A DNA stretch of 64,000 nucleotides from Diphasiastrum complanatum. Taxonomy: Eukaryota > Streptophyta > Lycopodiopsida > Lycopodiales > Lycopodiaceae. The position numbers were made by a program, and so were the translations under genes. The notes under the pieces are model-generated. The model searched no databases, was not told the origin of the DNA, and saw only the letters and a program-made list of their open reading frames with translations. This document shows, one piece after another, positions 52,978 to 64,000 of the stretch. Each line of letters starts with the position of its first letter. Positions within the stretch are counted from its first letter, which is position 1. The stretch lies in NCBI GenBank assembly GCA_029204225.1, contig CM055096.1, forward strand, positions 38,621,866 to 38,685,865. Reading direction: 5' to 3'.

Positions 52978-54262
52978 TCTCTAGAAATGTAGCTTATGAG
53001 ATTTGGAGAGTCCACAAGCTTCACAAAGCTTGCCACACTTGGATATGGTTTTGGGAAGTCCACTTGCTAGCTCCTTTGTCACCATGGTCTCCATAGCTTT
53101 GTAGTTAGGATGGCCTAACCTTTTGTGCCATAATTCCACTTGAGTGAGCTCCTCCCTTGCCATGTTGACACTTCCAACCATCACATTAGCATCCAATTTG
53201 AATAATCTCCCTTGCTTGAAACCACTAGCAGCACATTTTTCATCTTTCAAGATAGAACATGCTCCATGATTGAAATGTACATCTAATCCACTATCCATAA
53301 GTTGTCCTACACTCAACAAGTTCTTTGTAATTGAAGGTACATAAAGAACATTGTCTAGATCTACTTCTTTAGATGATCCTAGACATAAAGGAATGGATCC
53401 AGCACCTACAATCTCACATTCTTGATCACTTGCAGTGAAGATAAATCTCTTAGAACTATTGTAAGAAAGCAGATTAGAAAAGTAGTCTTTTTGGTGAGTC
53501 ATGTGAGAGCTTGCCCCACTATCAATCCACCAAGTGTCTTGATTAGATGTTTGTGTTGAGGATACCATCAAAGATAGATTGCACTCTTCCTCCTCCTCCT
53601 CAAGCACAAGATTGCCTTGATTGTCCTTCTCTTGGGCATTCTTCTTCTTGTAGCACTCGGATGCAAAATGTCTCTTTTTTCCACAAAAGAAACAGTTCAG
53701 CTTCTTCTTGTCCTTTTTGCTCTTGCCTTTGGAACTTGATGCTCCATCTTTGTTCTCCATCTCCATGTCTTGAGTCTTCTTGGATAGAAACTTTTTCTTT
53801 TTTCCTTTCAAGGAAAAGTTAGCTTTTTCATCACCATCATTCAAAGATAAGGAACTCATCCTACTTTTGATATGAATCATTCTACTCTCCTCACTTACAA
53901 ACACACTTTGAAGTTTTTCAATACTAGGAAGTGAATCTTGAATAGAAAAGGTTTGAACAAGATTGGAATAATGATCTCCTAATCCATTCAAAATGATTTG
54001 AACTAACTCATCATCTTTGATTTTATCATCTATAGAAGACAACTCCTTATTCAAAGATTTGATCCTAAAGACATAATTTTGGGCACTTTCACTACTTCCT
54101 TTCATGATTTGAAGGATTTGATTCCTAAGCATGAGTATCCTTGAAGTATTCTTGGATCCATAAATTGCTTTTAATGAATCGCATGCCTCTTTGGATGTAG
54201 TACAAGATGAGATTTCCTTCAAAAGTTCATTACTTACATCCATTTTATGCAATGTAATGCAA
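52978..54262 (-). pseudogene. gag: A-type gag, zinc knuckle, protease, pre-integrase
   Basis: A 432-codon open frame. Its first residues fall in the C-type LTR, so the real element sequence begins at about 54262 (LHKMDVSNELLKEIS). Gag core: CTTSKEACDSLKAIYGSKN, RILMLRNQILQIMKG, DDELVQIILNGLGDHYSNL. Knuckle CFFCGKKRHFASEC (C-x2-C-x4-H-x4-C). Protease DTWWIDSGASSHMTHQ. Pre-integrase LWHKRLGHPNYKAMETM and CEACGLSKSH, then a stop just before integrase. The segment KDGASSSKGKSKKDK before the knuckle resembles KDGASSSKCKGKKDK in the A3 ORF, linking the two. The Gag N-terminal third is missing. Confidence 0.88.
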
Positions 54263-54900
54263 TGTGAAGGTTTTAGCATGTGTGAACTTCACCACACACC
54301 CTACAGGATCTTACTAAGGTATTGTGATTGCACAAGATTGATCAAAGAACAGTATGCTTGAAAAATCTAAGGCAAGAGCACAATGGCATACATCAGATGA
54401 AAAAATCTAACTCTTCACTATGAGAAAATAAATGTCAGAAATAATTCTAAGTGTTTAGTATGGGAAAAAGAGGCTGCTCTCAAGTAGAGAGAGAAAATCA
54501 AGCATAGAAAACTTGGGTAGAGAGAGAATGAGTCCAAAACACCAAAATCTCAATATTTACAATGTGGCAAAACATGCCCAGCTTTTCCTACATGAGAGAG
54601 ACTTGAATTCCTACAGTGGAGTTGCATGGAAAGTCCACTTAACTGAACTAATTCACCTACCAGAGATCCACATGTGTAACTGCATGCATGTATGTTGCAT
54701 GTACTACATGTCAACTCATAAAACTGCCTAGACATGTGTAGATCACTTAAACTACTTTGCATGTTGCATGCACTGATTGCATGTGGCTTGCATGCATACA
54801 TTAAGACTTTGCATGCTATCTAAACATTTGCATGTCATCATAATTGAACCTATCTAACTCAAATCCGAGCTACACTAGAAGGATATGTGCACAATTCACA
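54263..54900 (-). repeat. C-type LTR, 638 bp, minus strand
   Basis: TGTGAAGGTTTTAGCATG to CAATTCACA. Reverse match to 11125-11714. A polypurine tract lies on its right (CTCCTTTTA, 54901-54909), marking it as a 3' LTR of a minus-strand C element whose body is lost. Confidence 0.78.
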
Positions 54901-54909
54901 CTCCTTTTA

Positions 54910-55689
54910 TGTAAAACATGAATTTTAGTGAAAATCACTGGACGCGCTGTGTGTGGGACACGCAGAGGATGAAGAACGGATCGATAATCACACTTTGGAT
55001 GCTCTTGGTGAGTGGTGAGTGTGATGATTTTGCGGTTTTGCAGTCGGTAAGTCAATCTTGATCAAGCCATTATAGCTCTGGAGCAGTGTATCAGGTTTGT
55101 CATCAAGGTGATACACTTCAACTGCTAGTTTGGATAAGTCAAGTCAATTTGCCATATCAGTATTGCATCAGGGATGCAGATTCCAGCGATGACAAGGTGC
55201 AGATCATTTGGTTTGGGCCATGGAAGATCTCACAGGTTTACTTGGGGGGATATTGGCATGCACAGTCATGGACTTGATGGTGGCTTTGGAGTTCACATCT
55301 CAATGTATTCTCAGGGAGTGGTTTGGAACCATTCATAGGAGTAGCTTGGAGCTAGCTTGGGAGAATACATGTGGGCACTATAGGGTAGATGCTCAGATCT
55401 TTGTGATCAAGGATGTCATTGGAATACCTGATAGAGATAGCACTGTAGGATGACATGGGATGATCATCAAGGGGCAGCTATTTCATATTGGACTTGAGTC
55501 ATTGGCATGCAGGACTTATAGGTGGGATTTATGATGGAATTAGGAAGCTGCAAACGTAAATGGTCAAAGCGTGAAGCTTTGAGAGCTAGCTCTAGGTTGG
55601 AATGGAGATCGCATAGGGTGTGATCGGAGGGCAAACACTATGATGGGTGTTTTGCTAGCGATCTACTAGAGGGGACACTTCTCAAGGAA
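54910..55689 (+). other. Unassigned, two coding-like frames
   Basis: Frames at 55086-55277 (YQVCHQGDTLQLLVWISQ, DKVQIIWFGPWKISQV) and 55208-55453 (LEFTSQCILREWFGTIHRSS, LELAWENTCGHYRVDAQIFV) look protein-like but are not recognised. Composition is less AT-rich than the flanking C sequences. Possibly a captured gene fragment. Confidence 0.3.
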
Positions 55690-56222
55690 TGATCCAAATT
55701 TGATGTTCTATAGCTTGTTGGATAGGTATTCAAGAGTAGAATGTGTTGCTCTTGTTTCTAGATCAATTTGATTTGTTTTTAGAAGAGTTTTAGGCAATCA
55801 AAGAGTTTGAGAAGATACTCAACTCATGGGATATGCCAAAGTGAGCACACATCTATCTTTTTCACCATTTTCATTAATTTTCACTGTCGATCAAGTAGAT
55901 AAAAGTGAGTGTTCTGAGGTCTTAGACTTTTCATTTCACACATATTACTGTTTTTGAGTTGAAAGTAAGTTCCTAGAGAGTTTATCAGTACTTTGAAACT
56001 TGTGGGAGAGATGGACTTCTTGCTTGCATGTGCTTCTTCTTTTGTGACTGAAACAAGATCCAAATTCAAGATAGATTGATTTTCTGTATTGAGAATTTGT
56101 TCTCACATCTGTTGCTAGATTTCATATGGTGGATCAACATCTGTGTTAAATCCTAGATTGGATAGCAAGCAACATCCTTTCAACTCCATTTTTTATCATT
56201 ACTAGAATTTCTCACCAAGAAG

Positions 56223-57017
56223 ATGTCTTCATCTGATTCACAGTTCTTAGAGCACAGTGAGAGATTAACCAAAATGAATGCTACCAATGAAGTGTTAAGA
56301 GAGATCACTACATGCACCACTGCCAAGGAAGCTTGGGATACTCTAAAAACAATCTATGAAATCAAAAATATTTCAAGATTGCTTACACTTAGAAACCAAA
56401 TATTTCTAAGTTATCAGAGAGTAGATGAGAGTGCTTCATCATATGTCATGAGAGTTAAGGATCTTCATCAAGAGTTAGCTAGTATTGGTGATGCTCTTAA
56501 GAACACTGAACTTGTTCAAGTAGTCCTAAATGGAGTTAGAGATGAGTATGACAATATTGTGTAGACTTATGCTATCATGGAGGATCTTCCATCCTTGGAA
56601 ACACTGCAAGGTGTTCTCATTGCTGAAGAAAGTAGGCAAGAGAACAAGATGTTGAGGATCAAAATACTTTCATTGAAAGATGGTGAAGATGACAAAGCAC
56701 TCTTCATCAAAGACAAGTCAAGAGGCAAGGGCAAAGGACAACAACACTTCAAGAAGGACAAAGCCAAAGAAGGTGGTGAGGATCAGTCCTCACAAGCTGC
56801 AACATCCAATGGCAAGAAGAAGCTATCAAAGATCAAGTGTTTTTTCTATGGCAAGAAAGGACATTATGCATCAAACCATTTCAAGAAGAAAAACCAATCT
56901 AAGCAAGCTAACCTTACTAATGCGGATGAGTGTGAGGGTGTAGAGAGTGAAAGAGAGGATTCACTAATGATGTCTACTTTTTCATCTTTTCCTTTTAAGA
57001 ATGAAGAAGTCTGGTGA
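56223..57017 (+). pseudogene. gag: C2 gag
   Basis: ATG at 56223: MSSSDSQFLEHSERLTK, a deletion relative to C1 (about 75 residues), then MNATNEVLREITTCTTAKEA, ISRLLTLRNQIFLSYQRVDE, TELVQVVLNGVRDEYDNIV, a stop (CAG to TAG, 56562), TYAIMEDLPSLETLQG and a Lys-rich linker. The zinc knuckle is broken: CFFYGKKGHYASNHF has Tyr and His in place of the second and third Cys. Ends at TGA (TGG to TGA, 57015) in the WWIDSG motif. Confidence 0.88.
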
Positions 57018-57643
57018 ATAGATAGTGGGGCTAGTTCTCATATGTCTAGTTCTAGGAACTCTTTCACTAATCTCATGCCATATCTAGGTGCAAAAAGATC
57101 AATCTATACTGCTAATGATGTTGAGTGTAGGATTGAAGGAATAGGAAGCATTCCATTGCATGCATCATCATCAAAATCTTTTTGCTTACATGATGTACTA
57201 TATGTACCTAGATTTACCAAGAATCTCATTAGTGTAGGACAGTCGTTTGATAGTGGATTGGATGTCAAGTTTCAAGTTGACAAGTGTATAATCTCAAGAG
57301 AAAATGAAGTTATTGCTAGAGGATCTAGAATTGGTAAGTTGTACAAACTAGATCCTAGGGAGAGTGCTAACATTTCAAATATTGCTTATGAGACCAAGGT
57401 TCTACAAGAGGATCTGTGGCACAAGAGATTGGGTCATCCCAATTTCAAAGCCATGCAATCTATGGTCAAAGAAGGAAAAGTTGTTGGTCTACCAAAGACA
57501 CTGTCTAAGGAACTTCTACCTTGTGAAGCTTGTGTGCTGGCAAAGTCACATAGAAGGCCATTTCCTAGATCAAGTATCAAGACAAAGCAACCATTTGAAC
57601 TTGTACACTCTGATGTTCATTTCTCATCAACTAAGAGCAAATG
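57018..57643 (+). pseudogene. C2 protease and pre-integrase
   Basis: IDSGASSHMSSSRNSF (active-site Asp-Ser-Gly kept), ECRIEGIGSIPLHA, LHDVLYVPRFTKNLISVGQS, LWHKRLGHPNFKAMQSM, CEACVLAKSHRRPFPRSSIK, ELVHSDVHFSSTKSK, then a stop at 57642 where C1 has Gly. Intact frame otherwise. Confidence 0.88.
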
Positions 57644-58190
57644 AGGAGCCAACTGCTTTGTCTCTTTTGTAGATGATTATACAAGATATTCTTGGATCTA
57701 TATGTTGTCTTCAAAAGCCATGGTTTATGATGTTTTTCTTACTTTCAAAGCTTATGTAGAGAAACAGTTTCCTTTCAAGTTAAAAGCTTTAAGAAGTGAT
57801 AGTGGAGGAGAGTACACTTCCAATAAGTTTAAAGACTTTTGTGAGAGAGAGGGTATTCAAAGAGAGTTTTCTTGTTCATATACTCCTCAGCAAAATGGAG
57901 TTGTTGAGAGAAAAAATAGAACTTTGTGTGAATGTGCAAAAGCCATTAGGCTAGAAGCTTCTCTACCTAAAGAATTTTGGGGAGAGGCAGTTGCATGTGC
58001 AAACTATCTTTGTAATAGGCTTCCAAATCTTGTAATAGGAGGAAAGACACCATTTGAGATGTTGTATAAGAAAAAGCCCAAGGTAGATCATCTTAGGATT
58101 TTTGGCTGTGTATGCTTTGTGCATGTGCCTCTAGAAACTACGAAGAAGGAAGATCCTAGTGCAGCAAAAGGAACTTTTGTAGGATATGCA
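57644..58190 (+). pseudogene. C2 integrase core and C-terminal block
   Basis: CFVSFVDDYTRYSWIYMLS, LKALRSDSGGEYTSNKFKDF, SYTPQQNGVVERKNRTLCEC, EFWGEAVACANYLCNRLPN, FEMLYKKKPKVDHLRIFGCV, HVPLETTKKEDPSAAKGTFV, GYAS. Catalytic Asp, Asp and Glu are visible. A frameshift near 58190 ends the frame. Confidence 0.88.
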
Positions 58191-59122
58191 TCCACTAAAA
58201 AAAGCACACAAGATTTATTTGTCCTCTATTGACAAGAATGTTGTTAGTAGAGATGTGATCTTCCATGAAGATCAGAAGTTTAACTTGTATGATGCACAGA
58301 TCAAGGAGACTCGTGCAAGATCAATCATCAATCTTGATGCTATTCAAGAAGAGGTGAAGCCGAGGCTTGAGGAGGAGCAAATTCAAGTTACTCCAAGAAG
58401 ATCTACATGAGCAAGATCTGAGCCAAGGAGGCTCACATATGATAAGGAAGACAAGTGGAAGGTGAAACTTCCTATCATGCACTTTTTATATCAGATGAAG
58501 AGCCTAAGGATGTCCAAGAAGCTTTTCAATCCAAGGAGTGGGTTGAAGCAATGACCCAAGAATTTGAAGCCTTGATATCAAATAACACATGGGAGCTTGT
58601 GGAGCCACCAAACAACATGAATGTGATTGGATGTAAGTGGGTACTCAGAATCAAGTATAATCATGATGGGTCAATCAATAAGTATCAAGCAAGACTTTGT
58701 GCCAAAGGCTACTCACAGATCAAAGGTCTTGACTACGAAAACACCTTCGCACCAATTGCAAAGATGGTAACAATTCAAATACTCATCTCTCTTGCATGTT
58801 TTCTCAAATGGAGTATGTTCCAGTTTGATGTTTCTAATGCATTTCTCAATGGTTATCTTGAGGAGGAGATTTATATGGAGCAGCCTCCAGGCTTTGTGAA
58901 GGAAGGTGATGAATCAAAAGTTTGCCTTTTGTTCACAAGTCTATATGGGCTGAAACAAGCACCAAGGTCTTGGTATGCAAGGCTCAATTCTTATCTCATA
59001 TCACTTGGATTTTGTTTAAGTGAATATGACCCTTCTCTGTATTATAAGTTTGTAGATAACTTTGTAGTTATTCTTCTCATCTATGTAGATGATATCATTC
59101 TTTGTGGAAACAATGAGAGTTA
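58191..59122 (+). pseudogene. C2 linker and reverse transcriptase
   Basis: After the shift: KKAHKIYLSSIDKNVVSRDV, IFHEDQKFN, RLEEEQIQVTPRRST, stop. From 58455: [117 protein letters not shown]. Both catalytic elements (QFDV and YVDD) are kept over a 222-codon open frame. A deletion-type shift follows at about 59122. Confidence 0.9.
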
Positions 59123-59635
59123 GTTGAAGAAACTAAGCATGCACTTGGTACTGAGTTTAAGATGCATGACTTAGGAGTTCTTCACTATATTTTAAGTCTT
59201 GAAATAGATTTTTGGAAAGGTCATACATCTATAAGCCAAAGTAGATATGCACTTTCCATGCTCAGAAAATTCCATATGGAAAACTGTAAAGGCATAGATA
59301 CACCTATGGAGCACACTATAAAAGTTCCTATTAAAGATAATAAAAAATCCTTTGAGGGCATCACTCTTTATAGGAGTCTTATTGGCTCACTTATTTGGTT
59401 AACAGTGACTAGGCCTGATCTAAGCTTTTGTGTTCATAAGCTAAGTCAACACATGTAGGATCCAAAGTTATATCATTGGAAGTTGGCTAAAAGAGTCTTG
59501 AGGTATATATCTTCTACCTTGGATTATGGACTATTCTATGAAGGAGAAGATCTTACTTTGATTGCTTTTTCATATTCAAATTTTGCAGGGGACAGGTTGG
59601 ATAGGAAATCCACAAGTGCTTACACTATATTTCTT
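59123..59635 (+). pseudogene. C2 RT end and RNase H, truncated
   Basis: MHDLGVLHYILSLEIDFWKG, ALSMLRKFHMENCKGIDTPM, SLIGSLIWLTVTRPDLSFCV, HKLSQHM, stop, KRVLRYISSTLDYGLFYEGE, LTLIAFSYSNFAGDRLDRKS, TSAYTIFLGF. The RNase H motif SDSDFAGD reads SYSNFAGD, so a catalytic Asp position is lost. The remainder is missing. The fusion to A-type leader adds unrelated codons to 59875. Confidence 0.85.
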
Positions 59636-59890
59636 GGTTTTGCACTAAAAATCTCTCAAATTGGGTGTGTGAGTCAAATTGTACAATTTTTTGAATTTTC
59701 TCAATCAAAATCGGACCTGTATGGCCTCACACATGTGAAAAGTGTTCCTATAGCCCACAACAAGTTCTGGTCCAAAAATATTAAGAATACCTATCAAATC
59801 CAACTCGCTACACAAAAATTCCAAAAACTTGCTAATTTGGGCCTAGTTTTGGATCACCTCCATCAATATCAATAAATCCTCTTGTACTTG
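59636..59890 (-). other. A-type leader, minus strand (part 2 of the split element)
   Basis: Matches, in reverse, 28511-28960 and is parallel to 8945-9217 in A1 (CAAATTGGGT, GTGAGTCAAATT). Contains CACACATGTGAAAAG. Confidence 0.7.
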
Positions 59891-59902
59891 GCTTTGATAC
59901 CA
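59891..59902 (-). other. A-type primer site, one change
   Basis: GCTTTGATACCA, against GCTCTGATACCA in the other copies. Confidence 0.7.
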
Positions 59903-60083
59903 TGTGGAAACCTGCAAAATAGGACCAAGAATGGATCCTAATCTGATCCACAAGAGGGATTGGATGCTAGATACAATTGATCCATCAATCTACACAAGAT
60001 TTAGATCAGTCTAGATCAATTCTAGGCATAAAAATCTAACAAGAACAATGATTAATGAAGGTAAATGTACTTGCTAGTTACAC
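59903..60083 (-). repeat. A-type 5' LTR, first 181 bp only
   Basis: Closely similar to the LTR at 50440 (AAACCTGCAAAATA, CACAAGAGGGATTGGATG), so the two are likely the LTRs of one element. Broken at GCTAGTTACAC. Confidence 0.75.
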
Positions 60084-60370
60084 TGGCGGGCTATGCATCC
60101 TGCTAATGCTTGTTCTTCATCTCAGCCTATCCAAGCACATGCCATCCAACGATATGAAGAACAACCATCTCAATCTGGACATTCCTCACATTATCACTAA
60201 TATCCACCAGGAAGTCCAGAACCACTAGCCATACAAGATGGCTATGCCATTACGCAAGGACCATTGAACAACAAATGTTTCATCTGTGGTGAAACCGGCC
60301 ACTTCATGGTTGATTGTCCAGTCAAGACCAAGTACCACACCGAGGGTCCCGACTGTGTCAGAAAATATAG
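60084..60370 (+). pseudogene. Zinc-knuckle fragment of another gag
   Basis: QAHAIQRYEEQPSQSGHSSH, then NNKCFICGETGHFMVDCPVK with a perfect C-x2-C-x4-H-x4-C at about 60276-60317. It is followed at about 60370 by a Gag body that should precede a knuckle, so this piece belongs to a different element, possibly gypsy. No protease follows in its frame. Confidence 0.6.
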
Positions 60371-60842
60371 TTTCAACCCAAGTAAGATCCTACCTGCCTG
60401 CGAAAGCCTGCCCTCTACATATGAGAACTGGGTGATGATCATCATGACACACTCAGATTTAACTCTTACTAGAATTATCACTATGTTGCTACAAGAAGAT
60501 AATCGAAGAAGTCAAGACACTTCGTCTACCTCTTCGTCTCATGCTTTGTATGTCAACAAGGGCTCGAAACGACAAAAGCTGAAAAAGCTCCAAGCAGTCT
60601 ACATTGAATCAAAAATAGACTCAAGGTCAAGAACAATCATCGAATCCACATTCGTCAAAGAAGAAGATGTTTTGCAAGTATTACAAATGCAACATGAGAT
60701 CCAAGATTGCCGAATTCTCAAAGCGAAGAATGCAGCCAAGCAACCTGATCAACAAGAAAATATAGTTACAACATCTCCTGAAGTCGAGATGGACAAAGGC
60801 GCTTTTATGGTCAAAGACAAATACGTGGTTTCTGGATTCTAG
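60371..60842 (+). pseudogene. gag: B-family gag C-terminal part
   Basis: LPSTYENWVMIIMTHSDLTL, TRIITMLLQEDNRRSQDTSS, TSSSHALYVNKGSKRQKLKK, SRSRTIIESTFVKEE, and a shifted, destroyed knuckle region near 60650-60700. It matches the minus-strand gag at 10451-10700. The upstream Gag core is missing. The frame runs through to 60842 in a shifted phase. Confidence 0.7.
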
Positions 60843-61416
60843 AGCTACTCAGCATATGACCATTCATCGCGAGATTTGTCAATCATATACGCCTTACAAC
60901 ACGAAGAAGTATGTTCATCTTAGTGACGATATCACTCACGCTATCGAAGGTGAAGGTATTGTAAGATTAAGATTCCATCATGATCAATTCAAACTACTGT
61001 CGAAAGTCTTGTATGTTCCTAAACTATCTACAAATTTGTTATCAGTAAGTAGAATCACAGATTTAGGTCATAGGGTGGATTTTGAATCTGACCAATGCAG
61101 AATTATTAATAGGAGTAATAAGATCCTTGCACTCGGCAAGAGGCATGGATACTTATATAGATTGGCACATTGTTATTCTGATTCTAGTCAAGCTTTGACA
61201 ACCTCTGTTCTTGTCAATAAAGCATTCTTATGGCATCATCGCTTAGGACGCTTGAATTATGCATTTGCTTCGAACATGTCCAGACAATCCCTAGTACTTG
61301 ATCTCGACAATCTTCTGGTGAAGTTGATTTCCCTGTTTGCCATAGCTGCATCTTTGGAAAACAGACTAGGATTTCTTTTAGATCGAGTTATAGACATGCA
61401 ACAAGAGGTCTGTTAG
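60815..61416 (+). pseudogene. B-family protease and pre-integrase
   Basis: WFLDSRATQHMTIHREICQS: the active-site DSG reads DSR. Then KKYVHLSDDITHAIEGEG, LLSKVLYVPKLSTNLLSVSR, ITDLGHRVDFESDQCRIINR, GKRHGYLYRLAHCYSD and AFLWHHRLGRLNYAF. A frameshift near 61330 breaks the zinc-binding region (CHSCIFGKQTR readable in the other frame). The Gly-to-Arg change would abolish protease activity. Confidence 0.8.
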
Positions 61417-61670
61417 ATATTGTTCATACAGATATATGTGGATCTATGCAAACTCCTTCATTACTAGATGCAAAGTATTTCATTACCTTTATTGACGAAT
61501 TTTCTAGAAAAACAGCTGTTTACTTCATTAAACAAAAGTCAGAAGTTTTCATCAAGTTCAGACAATTCAAAGAGCATGCAAAAAATCAAACCGATTAACG
61601 AATCAAAGCACGGAGATCCGATAATGGGGGAGAATACATCTCCACTGAATTCAAGGAGTACGCCATACTC
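61400..61670 (+). pseudogene. B-family integrase N-terminal half
   Basis: RGLLDIVHTDICGSMQTPS, KYFITFIDEFSRKTAVYFIK, QKSEVFIKFRQFKEHAK, stop, RSDNGGEYISTEFKEY. Two of the three acidic blocks are present. The third (PQQNG..ERKNR) is missing because the match ends near 61670. Confidence 0.7.
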
Positions 61671-63271
<1,601 letters not shown>

Positions 63272-63278
63272 CCCCCCC

Positions 63279-64000
63279 AAATTCTGCTGGTGGGGATGTT
63301 GTTATCTGTAACTTGCAGGCTCCAGATTGGATCTATGTTTGGAACACGTAGTTGAAACACGTTGAACATGCGACTGGACTAAAGATTGAACAAATTCTAA
63401 CTAAATTTGTTTCGATCTTGCTATAGTTGACTCAAAAATGAATATGACGATGAGATGCAGAAATCAACTCTAACATGATATGTACTTCGCAAATTTGCAA
63501 TATGATAAGAGATCCTAAACTCTGTGCAAGGTGATCTGAAGATGGATAGATGAATGAAAATGTGTTCTTGAGATGCTTTACGGAAGACTCTCGTGCAGTA
63601 GCTATTTCTCATGCAAAAATCAATTACACGTAACAGGTGAAGAGAAACAAGGAAATAAACAAATGGTACAGAGAGTGAGAACTGTATGGTACTTGTCAAA
63701 CAAAACTTTCATTCATCAACATTGATAATTCACCTTGACTATTGCAATATCCCATTGGTCTTGTAGAGTAATGAGAAAAACTCTGAAATGCCCTTGTCAA
63801 AACAACACAGCGTTGGTGACACTCAAATCTACCATCCTTGACAGCAGATATTGTAGGATATGGCTTGAAATGCATAGAAGCAGAAAGTAGTATTCCCATT
63901 AGTATCCTTCAGATTATGAGATTCATAAATGAACCTCTGTTTAGATTTCCGATTTCTCAAAGTAGGTTCGTGATATGCAATTAGCGAAAATCTCATCAGA
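63279..64000. other. Unassigned
   Basis: No gene, repeat or RNA recognised. Confidence 0.4.

Larger units (their letters stand above)
50440..54262 (-). mobile_element. A-type element with gag-pol, minus strand (part 1)
   Basis: 3' LTR 50440-51270, polypurine tract, RNase H and RT (51283-52300), integrase (52303-52974) and gag-protease (52978-54262). At 54262 it is cut by a C-type LTR. A-type leader, primer site and 5' LTR reappear on the same strand at 59636-60083, so one A element was probably split by 5.4 kb of C-family sequence. Confidence 0.75.
55690..59635 (+). mobile_element. C-family element C2 (no LTRs, 3' truncated)
   Basis: Leader (55690-56222) and gag-pol (56223-59635) on the plus strand, colinear with C1 without the E insertion. 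No LTR or primer site is attached. It ends inside RNase H at ...TIFLGF and joins A-type leader (minus) at about 59635. Confidence 0.85.

Noticed and set aside
54263-54900. C-type LTR at 54 kb as the 5' LTR of the 51-54 kb gag-pol
   Set aside because: No primer site lies between it and gag, its polypurine tract is on the far side, and the gag-pol ends in an A-type LTR.

Overview
The window looks like repeat-dominated nuclear DNA from a land plant with a large genome. It is AT-rich, has three long (GA/CT)n microsatellites, and most of it is decayed LTR retrotransposons. Nearly all are Ty1/copia, shown by gag zinc knuckles, DSGASSHM protease, LWHKRLGHP pre-integrase, DDE integrase, YVDD reverse transcriptase, RNase H, and primer sites that read TGGTATCAGAGC. 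There is also one Ty3/gypsy remnant. I see no complete host gene, rRNA or tRNA. The species cannot be named from the sequence alone.

Layout. 0-0.9 kb: a possible terminal exon of an unknown gene. 0.9-3.9 kb: a minus-strand copia element with its 5' LTR. 4.5-11 kb: scrambled copia pieces (family B) invaded by an A-family element (6.0-10.05 kb) that carries a 2.2-kb internal inversion. 11-18 kb: a C-family copia element with an LTR, leader and gag-pol, interrupted by an E-family fragment. 18.2-24.2 kb: a non-copia stretch with intron-bearing fragments of an unknown gene (gene H), a Ulp1-like peptidase pseudogene, a divergent histone H3-like pseudogene, and a coiled-coil pseudogene. 24.7-27.5 kb: unassigned DNA. 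27.7-32.9 kb: a second A element. 33-35.3 kb: a palindromic tandem repeat and a second histone H3-like pseudogene. 36.6-37.2 kb: the 3' end of a C element. 37.2-46.8 kb: a gypsy remnant (tRNA-Asp-type primer site, long repetitive leader, start of gag) into which an almost intact A element (40245-45704, 5-bp target duplication GATAC) has inserted. 46.8-50.4 kb: an F-family copia element and more gene-H exons. 50.4-60.1 kb: a minus-strand A-family gag-pol element split by C-family sequence, including a long plus-strand C gag-pol. 60.1-61.7 kb: a B-family gag-protease-integrase. 61.7-64 kb: unassigned, with a 170-bp CT array.

How the parts relate. The three A elements at 6, 28 and 40 kb are non-autonomous. 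They keep the LTRs, primer site and polypurine tract, but carry a gag/pol-derived ORF that lacks recognisable catalytic residues. In the 40-kb copy that ORF is 658 codons without a stop and contains an internal duplication of about 230 residues. The minus-strand element at 50-54 kb ends in the same polypurine tract and an A-type LTR but encodes real gag, protease, integrase and RT/RNase H, so it looks like a relative of the partner that could have mobilised them. The two histone H3-like pseudogenes, the Ulp1-like pseudogene and the duplicated gene-H exons are the least expected content.
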